From positions 1 to 5,670 of the forward strand of contig DPMC01000301.1 in NCBI GenBank assembly GCA_003541675.1: a stretch of DNA of 5,670 nucleotides, written 5' to 3'. The stretch comes from Acidimicrobiaceae bacterium (GTDB lineage Bacteria > Actinomycetota > Acidimicrobiia > Acidimicrobiales > MedAcidi-G1). Within the stretch, counting starts at the first letter, position 1; each line of letters opens with the position of its first letter. Shown one piece after another: positions 1 through 5,670 of this stretch. Below the pieces are notes generated by a model. That model saw nothing but the letters and a program-made list of their open reading frames with translations, was not told where the DNA came from and made no database searches. A program made the position numbers and the translations under genes.

Positions 1-1269
1 GAGGGAACGATCCTGACGGTGGTTCGTGAGTCTTCCGAAGCGGCCCTGGTCGCCGCCGATGCCGGAGCGGACCTCCTGGGTACTGCCGAAGCGGCTCGTG
101 ACGCTGGGGGCGAGAGCCTGGCCCGGACGCCTGAACTACTTCCGGTGCTGGCCGAAGCGGGCGTGGTCGACGCCGGGGGAAGCGGGTTCCTGCTCCTGCT
201 GGATGCAGCGCTTACGACCATTGACGGACGACCGCTGCCGGAACCGGCTGAGGTCAAGGCGCCGTTGCTGGCTGGCGACCGTCCCGATGCCCACCAGAGC
301 GGGGCCGGCGCCGACCTCGGAACGCAGTACGAGGTCATGTACTTCCTGGATGCACCGGACGACTCAGTGGACGGTTTCAAGGCGGCGTGGGCCGCGCTCG
401 GCGACTCCATTGTCGTGGTGGGTGGCGACGGCGTCTGGAACTGCCACGTCCACACCGACGACATCGGTGGGGCGATCGAGGCGGGTATCGCCGCCGGCCG
501 CCCTTACCGCATCCGAGTCACCGACCTGTTCGACGAGGTCCGCGAACAGGTTGAAGAGCAGGCCTGGGTGCGGGACTCGATGGCCGCTGACAGCGGAGAC
601 GTCGGCGAACCTGTTCCCTGCGCCGTAGTCGCGGTGGCCAACGGCCCGGGCATCCGCGACATCTTCCGGTCTCTCGGGGTGCGTCGGGTGGTCCTCGGCG
701 GACAGTCCATGAACCCGTCTACCGCCGACCTGCTGGCCGCTGTGGAGGCCGTGCCAGCCGACGAGGTGGTACTGCTCCCCAACAACGGAAACATCATCGC
801 GGTGGCCGCCCAGGTCGACGCCCAGACCGACAAGTCGGTCCGCGTGGTGCCGACCCGGGGGATCACCGAGGGCTTCGCCTCGTTGCTGGAGTACGACCCG
901 CAGGGGACGGCGGACGACAATCTGACTTCGATGGCCGCGGCGGCCGACGCCGTGGTGGCCGGCGAGGTGACCGTGGCGGTGCGTGACTCGGGCAGCGACG
1001 TAGGTGACATCGCTGAGGGCGACCACCTCGGATTGACCGGCGGGAAGGTCCGAGTGGTCGCCGATACGTCGTTCGGCGTCACCACCGGCCTGCTCGAGGC
1101 GATGATCTCCGACGAGCACGAGATCGTGACAATCATCGCCGGTGAGGATGCCGACGAAGCCACGACGGCGGCCGTGGTCGCCTGGCTGAGTGACGAGCAT
1201 CCCGACGTTGACGTCGAGGTACATGACGGCGGCCAGCCGCTGTACCCGTACTACCTGGGCGTCGAGTAG
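1..1269 (+). CDS. fakA: FakA/YloV-type DAK2-domain protein (fatty acid kinase catalytic subunit), 5'-truncated by the window edge
   Basis: The reading frame is open from base 1 (EGTILTVVRES...), so the GTG at 19 is internal and the true start lies upstream. 422 residues are visible; family members are usually about 550, so roughly the first 130 are missing, including the Asp-rich nucleotide/metal-binding part of the DhaL (DAK2) kinase domain. What remains is the end of the DhaL domain (EGTIL near residues 1-5, then AGVVDAGGSG near 53-62), a middle domain (about 110-180, with the HVH motif at 149-151), and the DegV-like C-terminal domain with GGQSMNPS (233-240), LPNNGNII (259-266) and the family-typical end GGQPLYPYYLGVE (410-422). 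In characterised bacteria FakA phosphorylates fatty acids carried by a FakB protein, in the cytoplasm; no fakB is seen here. The middle domain has Glu (111) where Firmicutes members have Cys. recG follows after 11 nt, suggesting one transcript. The family is clear; the fatty acid kinase role in this organism is inferred. Confidence 0.9.
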   Translation, partial: EGTILTVVRESSEAALVAADAGADLLGTAEAARDAGGESLARTPELLPVLAEAGVVDAGGSGFLLLLDAALTTIDGRPLPEPAEVKAPLLAGDRPDAHQSGAGADLGTQYEVMYFLDAPDDSVDGFKAAWAALGDSIVVVGGDGVWNCHVHTDDIGGAIEAGIAAGRPYRIRVTDLFDEVREQVEEQAWVRDSMAADSGDVGEPVPCAVVAVANGPGIRDIFRSLGVRRVVLGGQSMNPSTADLLAAVEAVPADEVVLLPNNGNIIAVAAQVDAQTDKSVRVVPTRGITEGFASLLEYDPQGTADDNLTSMAAAADAVVAGEVTVAVRDSGSDVGDIAEGDHLGLTGGKVRVVADTSFGVTTGLLEAMISDEHEIVTIIAGEDADEATTAAVVAWLSDEHPDVDVEVHDGGQPLYPYYLGVE

Positions 1270-1280
1270 CCCGGGGGACC

Positions 1281-3437
1281 GTGGCCGACCCAACTCCCAT
1301 GGACGGGGGCATCACCCTCCGGGAACTGGCCAACCGGTCGGTCACCGACCTGAACGGTGTAGGTGAGGTGAAGGCGAAGGCCCTGGCGGACGTCGGGGTC
1401 GGATCGATCCTCGACCTGCTCGGCTTCTATCCACGTCGGTACCTGGACCGCAGCCGCGAGGCGACCGTGGCCCAACTCGAGCCGGGGTCCGAAGGCATGG
1501 TGCTGGTTCGTATCGACCGGGTCGTCGCACGGCGGACCCGGAAGGGTCGGTCCCTCGTCGAAGTACGGGCGTCGGACGAGACGGGTCGTCTCCGGCTGAC
1601 CTTCTTCAACCAGCCCTGGCGGGAACGCCAGCTGCAGGAGGGGATGCAGGCCGTGGTGTTCGGCAAGGCCGACGACTACCAGGGCACCCTGCAGATGGTG
1701 GGCCCGGTCGTCGACCTGATCGGTGACCGGACGGGCCGGATCGTCGCCGTCTACCCGCAGTCCGAGACCGCCGGCCTCCACAGTTGGGACGTCGACTCCT
1801 TCGTAGGCGAGGCTCTGCGTCGGACCATGGCCGTCCGCGGGTTGTCGGACCCGGTTCCCCGAGGGGTGCGTGACAGCTTCCGGTTCATGGACCGGTCCGA
1901 TGCCTACCGGGCCATTCATCGCCCCGAGTCGATGGCGGAGATGGCCGAGGCCCGCCGCCGTCTGGTGTTCGACGAGCTGCTGCGAATCCAGATGGCCCTG
2001 GTCCGCCGCAAGCTGGAGCTGGAGCGGACGTCGGTGGGTATTGCCCACCCCGCCGGCCCAGTGGATGGTGGCACCGACGTGGTGGCCGAGTTTCATGACC
2101 GCCTGGGCTTCGAACTGACCGGGGCGCAGCACCGCACGATCGATGAGATCGCCGGCGACCTATCCCGCCCGGTGCCCATGCATCGCCTCCTGCAGGGTGA
2201 CGTGGGGTCAGGCAAGACGGTGGTGGCGGTGACCGCCCTGTTGACCGCGGTGCGAGGTGGCCGCCAGGGCGCGTTCATGGCACCCACTGAGGTGCTGGCC
2301 GAGCAGCACCACCTTGGGGTGGCCGAACTGCTGGACGGCATGACCGTTCCCGATCCGGCGACCTTGTTGGGACATCGACCGTTGAAGGTCGACCTCCTGA
2401 CCAATCGGACCACCGCTGCCGAACGGCGCCGGATCGCCTCCCAGTTGGTGGCAGGTGGTGTTGACGTCCTGATCGGCACCCACGCCCTGATCCAGGAGGG
2501 GGTGGAGTTCGGCTCGCTCGGCGTGGTGGTGATCGACGAGCAGCACCGGTTCGGTGTGGAGCAGCGGGCGGCCCTCCGGGAGAAGAACCGAGACGGCACG
2601 GCTCCCGACGTCCTGGTGATGACGGCTACCCCCATTCCGCGCACCGCGGCCATGACCGTCTACGGAGATCTCGACGTCTCGGTACTCGATGAGATGCCGC
2701 CGGGACGGACCCCGATCGACACCGCGTGGGTGGTCGAGGAGGAGGAGGTCTGGCAGGCCGTCCGCGACGAGGTGGCCGCCGGCCGTCAGGCCTACGTCGT
2801 GTGTCCGCTCATCGACGAGTCCGATGCCCTCCAGGTGCGGTCGGCCGAGGAGGCGTTCGCCGAGCTGTCGACCGAGGTCCTGTCCGACCTGCGGATCGGG
2901 TTGCTCCATGGGCGGGTGACCCGAGCCGACAAGGAGGAGACGATGCGTCTCTTCCGGTTTGGGGAACTCGACGTGCTGGTGGCCACCACGGTCATCGAGG
3001 TGGGCGTCGACGTTCCCAACGCCACGGTCATGGTGGTGCTCGACGCGGCCCGATTCGGCATTGCCCAACTCCACCAACTCCGAGGTCGGGTAGGTCGAGG
3101 CGCACATATCAGCCGTTGCTTCCTGGTTGGCGAAGCACCCACGCCGGACGCCGAGGAGCGGCTGAAGGCCATTGTCCGCACCACCGACGGGTTCGAGCTG
3201 GCCGAAGTCGACCTGGATCTCCGGGGCGAGGGCACGATCATGGGGGAGCGTCAGAAGGGCCGCAACGACCTTCGCTTGGCCTCGCTCCGGCGGGACCGCG
3301 AGTGGGTGGAAGCGGCCCGCGAGGTGGCGCTTTCCCTGGTGGCCGACGGCTCGGGACCGGAGGCCCACCCCGAACTGGCCGACGAGGTCGACCTATTCCT
3401 CGGGGCCGACGAGTCGGCATTCCTCCTGAAGTCATGA
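1281..3437 (+). CDS. recG: ATP-dependent DNA helicase RecG
   Basis: RecG is a superfamily 2 double-stranded DNA translocase that remodels stalled replication forks, R-loops and Holliday junctions. The 718 residues match the usual family length. In order: an N-terminal part with a helix-hairpin-helix-like stretch (LNGVGEVKAKAL, 24-35) and FYPRRYLDRS (49-58); the OB-fold wedge (about 65-150) that splits the fork; helicase motif I GDVGSGKT (306-313); Ia APTEVLAEQH (334-343); the DEQH box (419-422); TATPIPRT (448-455); the second RecA lobe with LLHGRVTRADKEE (541-553) and TTVIEVGVDVPNA (569-581); motif VI QLRGRVGRG (599-607); and the C-terminal translocation region with DLRGEGTIMGERQKGRNDLR (646-665). 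All catalytic motifs are intact. The GTG start at 1281 is the most upstream start in this frame. A GGGGGA run (1273-1278) sits only 2 nt before it, too close for a normal Shine-Dalgarno, so translation may be coupled to fakA. ATG 1299 (MDGGITLREL) is a possible alternative start. Confidence 0.98.
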   Translation: MADPTPMDGGITLRELANRSVTDLNGVGEVKAKALADVGVGSILDLLGFYPRRYLDRSREATVAQLEPGSEGMVLVRIDRVVARRTRKGRSLVEVRASDETGRLRLTFFNQPWRERQLQEGMQAVVFGKADDYQGTLQMVGPVVDLIGDRTGRIVAVYPQSETAGLHSWDVDSFVGEALRRTMAVRGLSDPVPRGVRDSFRFMDRSDAYRAIHRPESMAEMAEARRRLVFDELLRIQMALVRRKLELERTSVGIAHPAGPVDGGTDVVAEFHDRLGFELTGAQHRTIDEIAGDLSRPVPMHRLLQGDVGSGKTVVAVTALLTAVRGGRQGAFMAPTEVLAEQHHLGVAELLDGMTVPDPATLLGHRPLKVDLLTNRTTAAERRRIASQLVAGGVDVLIGTHALIQEGVEFGSLGVVVIDEQHRFGVEQRAALREKNRDGTAPDVLVMTATPIPRTAAMTVYGDLDVSVLDEMPPGRTPIDTAWVVEEEEVWQAVRDEVAAGRQAYVVCPLIDESDALQVRSAEEAFAELSTEVLSDLRIGLLHGRVTRADKEETMRLFRFGELDVLVATTVIEVGVDVPNATVMVVLDAARFGIAQLHQLRGRVGRGAHISRCFLVGEAPTPDAEERLKAIVRTTDGFELAEVDLDLRGEGTIMGERQKGRNDLRLASLRRDREWVEAAREVALSLVADGSGPEAHPELADEVDLFLGADESAFLLKS

Positions 3438-3467
3438 CCTGGGGTCGCTGGTGGGGCAGGATCGGAC

Positions 3468-4109
3468 ATGCCTGAAGGTCGCCGACCGCCCATCGCTACA
3501 CGAGTCGGGGGAGACGACGACGTCCCCGTGGTGGTGGCCACCCTGGCCGAGGCCTTTGCTTCTGACCCGGTGCTGTCGTTCCTTCTCGACGAGGGGCCGG
3601 ACCACGAACCGGGTCGACACATGGCGCTGGTCACCGCGCTGTTCGCCAACCGACTGCTAGGCGGCCGGGGAGTCGACGAGATCGTGGTACCCGGCGATCC
3701 GGCCGACGCACGGGAGGCGGCCGCCGTGTGGGTGCCGCCCCACGGCCCCGACGACCCGGGGCCCGACTATTCGGCGGTCGGCATGGTGAACCAGATGGCT
3801 CTGGGCGAGGAGGAGATGGCCCGGCGTCTGGAGGCCATGATGCCGATGCTGGGTGCCTCGCCGGCTACGCCTCACTGGTATCTGGCCTTCGTGGGCACCC
3901 GAGCGGCGTCACGTGGGCGAGGCCTGGCCTCAGCGCTGATCTCGGCGGTCACCCGGCGCTGCGATGCCGACGGGGTGGGCGCCTACCTCGAGTCGTCCAA
4001 TCCGGCCAACGTGCCCCTGTATAGGCACCACGGATTCGTGGTGACCGGTGAGGCGGTCATCGCCGGCGGCCCCACCGTCCCGCTCATGTGGAGGGATCCA
4101 CTGCACTGA
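3468..4109 (+). CDS. GNAT family N-acetyltransferase
   Basis: A 213-residue cytoplasmic protein of the Gcn5-related acetyltransferase fold, which transfers acetyl from acetyl-CoA to an amine; the substrate cannot be told from sequence. The N-terminal half has the usual opening of this subfamily (VVVATLAEAFASDPVLSFLL, 21-40) and AAAVWVPPHGPDDPG (84-98). The acetyl-CoA-binding motif A is HWYLAFVGTRAASRGRGLAS (136-155): strand beta-4 followed by the R-G-R-G-L-A pyrophosphate loop at 149-154. Motif B is LESSNPANVPLYRHHGFVV (174-192), where Asn, Tyr and the HGF element are typical. The pattern resembles the broad group that includes puromycin N-acetyltransferase-like proteins, but this is no evidence of drug resistance. 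The ATG at 3468 is supported by AGGA at 3458-3461 with a 6-nt spacer. It lies 30 nt after recG on the same strand with no visible terminator, so co-transcription is likely. Its 3' end converges on the small minus-strand gene at 4177-4365. Confidence 0.88.
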   Translation: MPEGRRPPIATRVGGDDDVPVVVATLAEAFASDPVLSFLLDEGPDHEPGRHMALVTALFANRLLGGRGVDEIVVPGDPADAREAAAVWVPPHGPDDPGPDYSAVGMVNQMALGEEEMARRLEAMMPMLGASPATPHWYLAFVGTRAASRGRGLASALISAVTRRCDADGVGAYLESSNPANVPLYRHHGFVVTGEAVIAGGPTVPLMWRDPLH

Positions 4110-4176
4110 ACACCCCGGAGCTGTTCGGCGGGTGGCATGACGTGATGGCCGGCGTGTGGCCCACCGAAGGAATCGG

Positions 4177-4365
4177 TCAGATGGTTGGCGGTTCGTCGCC
4201 TCGGCCCTCGTCGCCGTCATCCGGTGTCACCAGGTCCCAACGGTCCATACAGTCGGCACATCGGTAGGCAACCGGGTCGCCCGGCTCGAACTCGGTCTCC
4301 GGGTGGGGGAGGAGATGACAGGTCCCCCCACAGTCGACGCAGATGATGGTCTCGGGTGCCCGCAC
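4177..4365 (-). CDS. Small cysteine-rich protein, probable zinc ribbon, function unknown
   Basis: A 62-residue ORF starting with GTG. It has two Cys pairs, CVDC (9-12) and CADC (36-39), plus Cys16 (in GGTCHLL), with His17 and His21 nearby. Two CxxC knuckles 23 residues apart form the usual layout of a zinc ribbon with one bound zinc. The stretch PGDPVAYRC (28-36) reads like a strand leading into the second knuckle, followed by DRWDLV; the tail (49-62) is acidic and Gly-rich, probably disordered. There is no signal peptide or membrane segment, so it is probably cytoplasmic. I do not recognise a named family, though the wording resembles small conserved hypothetical proteins of Acidimicrobiia. 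The ordered Cys motifs argue against a chance ORF. It is the only gene here on the minus strand, convergent with the GNAT gene and divergent from rsmD. No good Shine-Dalgarno precedes the GTG; a -10-like TAGGTT ends 6 nt before it, which suits a leaderless transcript. A role in binding nucleic acid or protein is only a guess. Confidence 0.75.
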   Translation of the reverse strand: MRAPETIICVDCGGTCHLLPHPETEFEPGDPVAYRCADCMDRWDLVTPDDGDEGRGDEPPTI

Positions 4366-4371
4366 GGGCCG

Positions 4372-4377
4372 AACCTA
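4372..4377 (-). promoter_or_regulatory. Candidate -10 element of a leaderless promoter for the small Cys-rich gene
   Basis: On the minus strand the hexamer reads TAGGTT, which fits the actinobacterial TANNNT -10 pattern. Six bases (CGGCCC) separate it from the GTG start at 4365, so transcription would begin at or next to the start codon. This is the standard layout of leaderless genes in actinobacteria. No good -35 match is seen at 16-18 nt spacing. The assignment is inferred from spacing and the lack of a Shine-Dalgarno site. Confidence 0.4.
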
Positions 4378-4444
4378 GCGTTTGGGGGATTTGGGTCTGC
4401 CGTCATGGGGCTTGCCGCGACGGACTCTGGTACGGCGGGCCTGA

Positions 4445-4450
4445 CAAGAT
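4445..4450 (+). promoter_or_regulatory. Candidate -10 element of a leaderless promoter for rsmD
   Basis: The hexamer CAAGAT differs from TAAGAT only at the first base and lies 6 nt (GAACGC) before the rsmD GTG at 4457. The rsmD start is well fixed by its canonical N-terminus (MRVVAGTARGRRL), and there is no Shine-Dalgarno sequence in front of it, so a leaderless transcript is the simplest reading. No clear -35 is visible. The first-base mismatch to the most conserved T weakens the call. Confidence 0.33.
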
Positions 4451-4456
4451 GAACGC

Positions 4457-5041
4457 GTGCGCGTCGTTGCCGGAACTGCCCGTGGCCGCCGGTTGGTCGC
4501 CCCGGATGGCGGAGCCTCGGACGGCCGGCGTGGCGGCTCGACGGTGCGCCCCACGACCGACCGGGTCCGCGAGTCCATGTTCAACGCACTGCACAGCCGC
4601 GGCGCCGTGGTCGACGCACGGGTCCTCGACCTGTTCGCTGGAACCGGAGCGCTGGGGATCGAGGCCCTGTCTCGTGGCGCTGCGCACGCCACGTTCGTGG
4701 AGCAGGCCTGGGATGCGGTGGAACTCGTGGAGGTCAACCTCGATACCTGCGATCTGTCGACCCGGGCCACCGTGGTCCGTGCCGATGGCCTCGGGTGGCT
4801 GGCCACGGGCCTCGGCGGCGCAGCCGGACCGTGGGATCTCGTGCTGCTCGACCCGCCGTACGACTTCGACGGTTGGACTGACCTCCTGGAGTCCCTGATC
4901 GAACTGGTGGCTGCAGACGGAGTGGTCGCCGTGGAATCGGATCGTGAGATCGATGCCGGTCCCCGTTGGAATGTCGATTCGCACCGCCGTACCGCGGGTA
5001 CCGTGGTGATGCTGCTCCGGCCGGAGTCGGATCCGGCTTGA
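4457..5041 (+). CDS. rsmD: 16S rRNA (guanine(966)-N(2))-methyltransferase RsmD
   Basis: RsmD is an S-adenosylmethionine-dependent methyltransferase that makes N2-methylguanosine at position 966 (E. coli numbering) of 16S rRNA during small-subunit assembly. The 194 residues match the family (about 185-200). Visible marks are the N-terminal MRVVAGTARGRRLVAP (1-16); RPTTDRVRESMFN (31-43), a hallmark of the family; the SAM-binding motif I DLFAGTGALGIEALSRGA (58-75); an acidic residue after the next strand (VEQAWD, 81-86); and the catalytic motif IV LLDPPYDF (130-137), where DPPY (132-135) is the form used by enzymes that methylate exocyclic amines. A Gly/Asp/Arg-rich insert (about 17-29) precedes RPTTD and is likely a flexible loop. 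The GTG start is chosen because it gives the canonical N-terminus. It is divergent from the small Cys-rich gene, and coaD follows 49 nt later, the usual rsmD-coaD pairing in many bacteria. Confidence 0.96.
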   Translation: MRVVAGTARGRRLVAPDGGASDGRRGGSTVRPTTDRVRESMFNALHSRGAVVDARVLDLFAGTGALGIEALSRGAAHATFVEQAWDAVELVEVNLDTCDLSTRATVVRADGLGWLATGLGGAAGPWDLVLLDPPYDFDGWTDLLESLIELVAADGVVAVESDREIDAGPRWNVDSHRRTAGTVVMLLRPESDPA

Positions 5042-5071
5042 GTCACGGTCGACGGAACGATTTCCAAGATT

Positions 5072-5083
5072 GGGGAGAGGTGG
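5072..5083 (+). promoter_or_regulatory. Ribosome binding site of coaD
   Basis: The purine-rich GGGGAGAGGTGG contains AGAGGTG, a close match to the anti-Shine-Dalgarno target AGGAGGTG. It leaves 7 nt to the GTG at 5091. This decides the coaD start against the upstream in-frame TTG at 5070, which would place the site inside the coding region. Confidence 0.65.
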
Positions 5084-5090
5084 CCAACTC

Positions 5091-5570
5091 GTGACCCGAG
5101 TGCTGTATCCCGGTTCGTTTGACCCCGTCCACAACGGGCATGTTGAGATGGTCGAGACAGCTGCCGGGCTGTTCGACGAGGTGGTGGTGGCCGCCCTCAC
5201 CAACCCGTCCAAGGGTGGAGGCCTGTTCGACCTCGAGGAGCGGATGGCGCTGCTCGACGAGTGCTTCGAGCACCTGACCAACGTCCGGACAACGATGTTC
5301 GACGGTTTGGTGGTGAACCTTGCCACCGAGGTGGGGGCCCACTTCATCATCAAGGGATTGCGTGCCGTATCGGACTTTGAGAGTGAACTCCAGATGGCCC
5401 AGATGAATGCCGAGATCTCCGGGGTGCAGACGCTCTTCCTGCCCACCGCATCCCGTCGTTCGTTTCTGGCTTCACGCCTCATTCGCGAGGTGGCCCGTCT
5501 CGGCGGTGACGTGAGTGACATGGTGCCGGACCCGGTCCGGCTCCGGCTCGAGAGTCGGCTCGACAGGTGA
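5091..5570 (+). CDS. coaD: Phosphopantetheine adenylyltransferase CoaD (PPAT)
   Basis: CoaD transfers AMP from ATP to 4'-phosphopantetheine, giving dephospho-CoA and pyrophosphate, the penultimate step of coenzyme A synthesis in the cytoplasm. Starting at GTG 5091 the protein has 159 residues, the same as the E. coli enzyme. It has the nucleotidyltransferase N-terminus YPGSFDPVHNGH (6-17) with the HxGH motif HNGH at 14-17; NPSKGGGLFDLEER (38-51) with the substrate-binding Lys41; KGLRAVSDFESELQMAQMN (88-106), where Arg91 matches the conserved GLR; and the C-terminal SFLASRLIREVARLGGDVS (124-142). In that last part the common S-S-S/T core reads A-S-R, a modest departure. The start is fixed by the strong ribosome binding site at 5072-5083 and by family length. 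The stop codon overlaps a possible GTG start of the next gene, suggesting an operon of rsmD, coaD and the gene beyond. Confidence 0.97.
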   Translation: MTRVLYPGSFDPVHNGHVEMVETAAGLFDEVVVAALTNPSKGGGLFDLEERMALLDECFEHLTNVRTTMFDGLVVNLATEVGAHFIIKGLRAVSDFESELQMAQMNAEISGVQTLFLPTASRRSFLASRLIREVARLGGDVSDMVPDPVRLRLESRLDR

Positions 5571-5670
5571 GCGACCCGATGGCTGACCCCCTGTCGGGCC
5601 CCATGGACAGCGGCCCGGATCCGGTTCCACTGGCCGCCGAGCCGGCGGCCGCGACTCCTGACCCGTATCG
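5567..5670 (+). CDS. Start of an unidentified gene downstream of coaD, cut by the window edge
   Basis: An open frame begins at GTG 5567, overlapping the coaD stop by 4 nt, and runs off the window after 34 codons. It reads MSDPMADPLSGPMDSGPDPV and continues with an Ala/Pro/Glu-rich stretch: acidic, low-complexity and probably disordered, with no recognisable domain. There are two plausible starts. GTG 5567 would be coupled to coaD; ATG 5579 has AGGTGAG (5565-5571) 7 nt upstream, a better Shine-Dalgarno arrangement. In many actinobacteria a coiled-coil DivIVA/SepIVA-like protein or a DUF177 (YceD) protein with rpmF lies after coaD, so those are candidates from synteny, but nothing visible identifies this gene. 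That it is a real gene is inferred from the overlap, the frame and the tight packing. Confidence 0.6.
   Translation, partial: MSDPMADPLSGPMDSGPDPVPLAAEPAAATPDPY

Noticed and set aside
37..160. Three copies of GAAGCGG in the first gene
   Set aside because: They encode ordinary Glu-Ala dipeptides at irregular spacing and are explained by codon use.
364..1293. A 309-codon minus-strand open frame opposite fakA
   Set aside because: It is antisense to conserved FakA motifs, His/Gly/Arg-rich, without domain features; the similar frame at 1251-2132 is rejected for the same reason.
2208..3368. A 386-codon open frame on the minus strand, opposite recG
   Set aside because: It is a shadow of recG caused by GC-rich third positions. 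Its protein is rich in His, Arg and Gly with no recognisable motif, and the plus strand encodes all RecG motifs.
4131..4165. Possible terminator between the convergent GNAT and Cys-rich genes (GGTGG 4131-4135 with CCACC 4161-4165)
   Set aside because: Only 5 base pairs with a 25-nt loop and no T tract; too weak to call.
4088..4267. A 59-codon plus-strand frame from GTG 4088 containing TPELFGGWHDVMAGVWP
   Set aside because: The first part looks protein-like, but there is no ribosome binding site, it starts inside the GNAT gene in another frame, and its second half is antisense to the Cys-rich gene and becomes low-complexity.
4400..4423. Inverted repeat CCGTC/GACGG in the divergent promoter region
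   Set aside because: A 5-bp stem with a 14-nt loop is expected by chance in GC-rich DNA, so it is not called as an operator.
4403..5521. A 372-codon minus-strand open frame opposite rsmD and coaD
   Set aside because: It covers two well-identified plus-strand genes and the divergent promoter region, and its low-complexity Ser/Arg/Thr-rich protein shows no domain.
1..5670. CRISPR arrays, tRNA or rRNA genes, insertion sequences, toxin-antitoxin or defence genes
   Set aside because: No regularly spaced repeats, transposase motifs, terminal inverted repeats or RNA gene signatures were seen, and nearly all bases are taken up by the listed genes.

Overview
The window is GC-rich, with strong G/C preference at third codon positions, many GTG starts and tightly packed genes. 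This composition, the gene order fatty-acid-kinase-like gene, recG, rsmD, coaD, and the protein wording (for example the RecG motif LRGEGTIMGERQ) point to an actinobacterium. My best guess is a member of the Acidimicrobiia or a close relative; this is inference from pattern memory, not from a search.

Layout: (1) 1-1269, plus strand: a DAK2/FakA-type protein whose 5' end lies outside the window. (2) 1281-3437: complete recG, starting 11 nt after the fakA stop. (3) 3468-4109: a GNAT acetyltransferase 30 nt after recG. (4) 4177-4365, minus strand: a 62-residue cysteine-rich, probably zinc-binding protein, the only gene here on the minus strand. (5) 4366-4456: a 91-bp divergent intergenic region with a candidate leaderless promoter facing each way. 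(6) 4457-5041: rsmD. (7) 5091-5570: coaD. (8) 5567 to the window edge: the start of a further gene with a Pro/Ala/Asp-rich N-terminus, overlapping the end of coaD.

The genes are mostly housekeeping: fatty acid activation (fakA), replication fork rescue (recG), 16S rRNA methylation (rsmD) and coenzyme A synthesis (coaD). They form two plus-strand transcription groups, fakA-recG-GNAT and rsmD-coaD-next gene, separated by the minus-strand small gene. There is no shared pathway; the linkage looks like conserved synteny.

I see no mobile element, CRISPR array, RNA gene, phage or defence gene, and no convincing new multi-gene system. The least explained part is the roughly 1-kb stretch between recG and rsmD, with the GNAT gene, the small Cys-rich gene and the divergent promoter region.
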